A stretch of 64,000 nucleotides of DNA from Romanomermis culicivorax (taxonomy: Eukaryota > Nematoda > Enoplea > Mermithida > Mermithidae). The position numbers and the translations under genes are program-made. Of the stretch, positions 63,371 to 64,000 are shown piece by piece. Numbering within the stretch: position 1 is the first letter of the stretch; each line of letters opens with the position of its first letter. Below the pieces are notes generated by a model. The model saw nothing but the letters and a program-made list of their open reading frames with translations. It ran no database searches and had not been told where the DNA came from. The stretch covers positions 487,322 through 551,321 of the forward strand of contig CAWUHX010000249.1 in assembly GCA_963922205.1 (NCBI GenBank), written 5' to 3'.

Positions 63371-64000
63371 TTCAACAATAGCAGGCCGTTTTTACTAAAC
63401 TATCATGCTTACACTCGTGCGTTGAAAAATAGTAAAAATAAGTATTCTCATCGTAATAGTCTACATATGGCTTTTACTGAGGAACCTTTCAATCAAAAAA
63501 TTGTTAAATGTTTGATGAGTGGACTGAAAAATTAAAAAGAATAGTAAATTAAATAACATACGGATCAACAGAAAATAGCGATAGTTAATGTAACAGTACT
63601 TGCTTTTCAGTTTTATTACTGAGAAGCATTTCAGAAAATTGACTGTATATTAGAATGTTTCGAAATTGTAATGAAATGATTCAATATCGCGAAATTGAGA
63701 GTAGTTAAGATATGACTGAATATGAATCTCCCGGTAATATATATTGTTATAATAAATTTTATTGCGCTTATATATACATAAATGCTGTCAACTTACCAAC
63801 GCAATATAATCGCGGTATAAATATAATTCTAACCGAGTAATTAAGTTTTTAATGAGGGAAACAACATTGGCAGAATCTGTCTCGTTTTTTAGCGTTTAAA
63901 TACGGATGCATCGAAAGAGAAACGTCCACGGCTATAAGAATGGGCATCCTGGTAATATATTGGGCTATAACAAAGTAAAATCGATTTATTCCACTGTCGA
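63371..64000. other. Right edge, INTS14 5' region not resolved
   Basis: AT-rich, with an A9 run on minus at about 63364-63372 that closes the frame of the first INTS14 exon I could read. No exon with a VWA MIDAS (D-x-S-x-S) was found before the window ends. Confidence 0.4.

Overview
Eukaryotic, almost certainly metazoan, nuclear DNA. It is AT-rich and uses the standard genetic code. Genes have GT-AG introns of about 50 bp to 3 kb, and most of the window is transposon debris. I cannot name the lineage. There are no rRNA or tRNA genes, operons or CRISPR arrays. Few of the long open frames are genes; the real genes appear only when short exons are joined by splice sites and phase.

Host genes. 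Four conserved genes lie on the minus strand: a NUP35-like nucleoporin (2531-4740, 3' end not found), a LEPROT/Vps55 membrane-trafficking gene (24110-25168, complete), CRIPT (52331-55848, complete) and the Integrator subunit INTS14 (56390 to about 63370, 5' end unresolved, one apparent frameshift in an A7 run). A plus-strand gene for an unrecognised secreted Asn/Pro-rich protein (49051-51288) faces CRIPT tail to tail.

Mobile DNA. Many boundaries can be set to the base because target-site duplications (TSDs) survive. Two related short families, A (ends CATACATGTAA) and B (ends CATACCTGTA), have 8-bp duplications like hAT elements. Other elements with hAT-like ends are at 9676-10229, 26090-26233, 26322-26467, 29966-31277, 32686-34408, 44596-44778 and 53420-53575. 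There is also a Merlin-like element (45806-46706), a Harbinger-like MITE (42968-43170), a pogo-like element with a broken transposase (20654-22334), a long-TIR element with a 10-bp duplication (9184-12918), a long-TIR element made of GGGCGAATTG units (36006-37377), a decayed Ty3/gypsy element (37903-43581), solo LTRs with 4-bp duplications (14530-16908, 14701-15565, 22692-23450) and three CR1/Jockey-type LINE remnants.

Layout. 1-9 kb: repeats around NUP35. 9-13 kb: a nested stack (LINE, B, 3.7-kb element, B, 554-bp MITE). 14-20 kb: a second stack (LINE, solo LTR, another solo LTR and a B copy). 20-24 kb: pogo-like element and solo LTR. 24-25 kb: LEPROT. 26-36 kb: dense short elements. 36-44 kb: long-TIR element and gypsy relic. 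45-48 kb: Merlin-like and A elements. 49-63 kb: the gene-rich end, with A copies inside CRIPT and INTS14 introns. I found no gene cassette that looks like a new defence or biosynthetic system; the unusual content is the repeat architecture.
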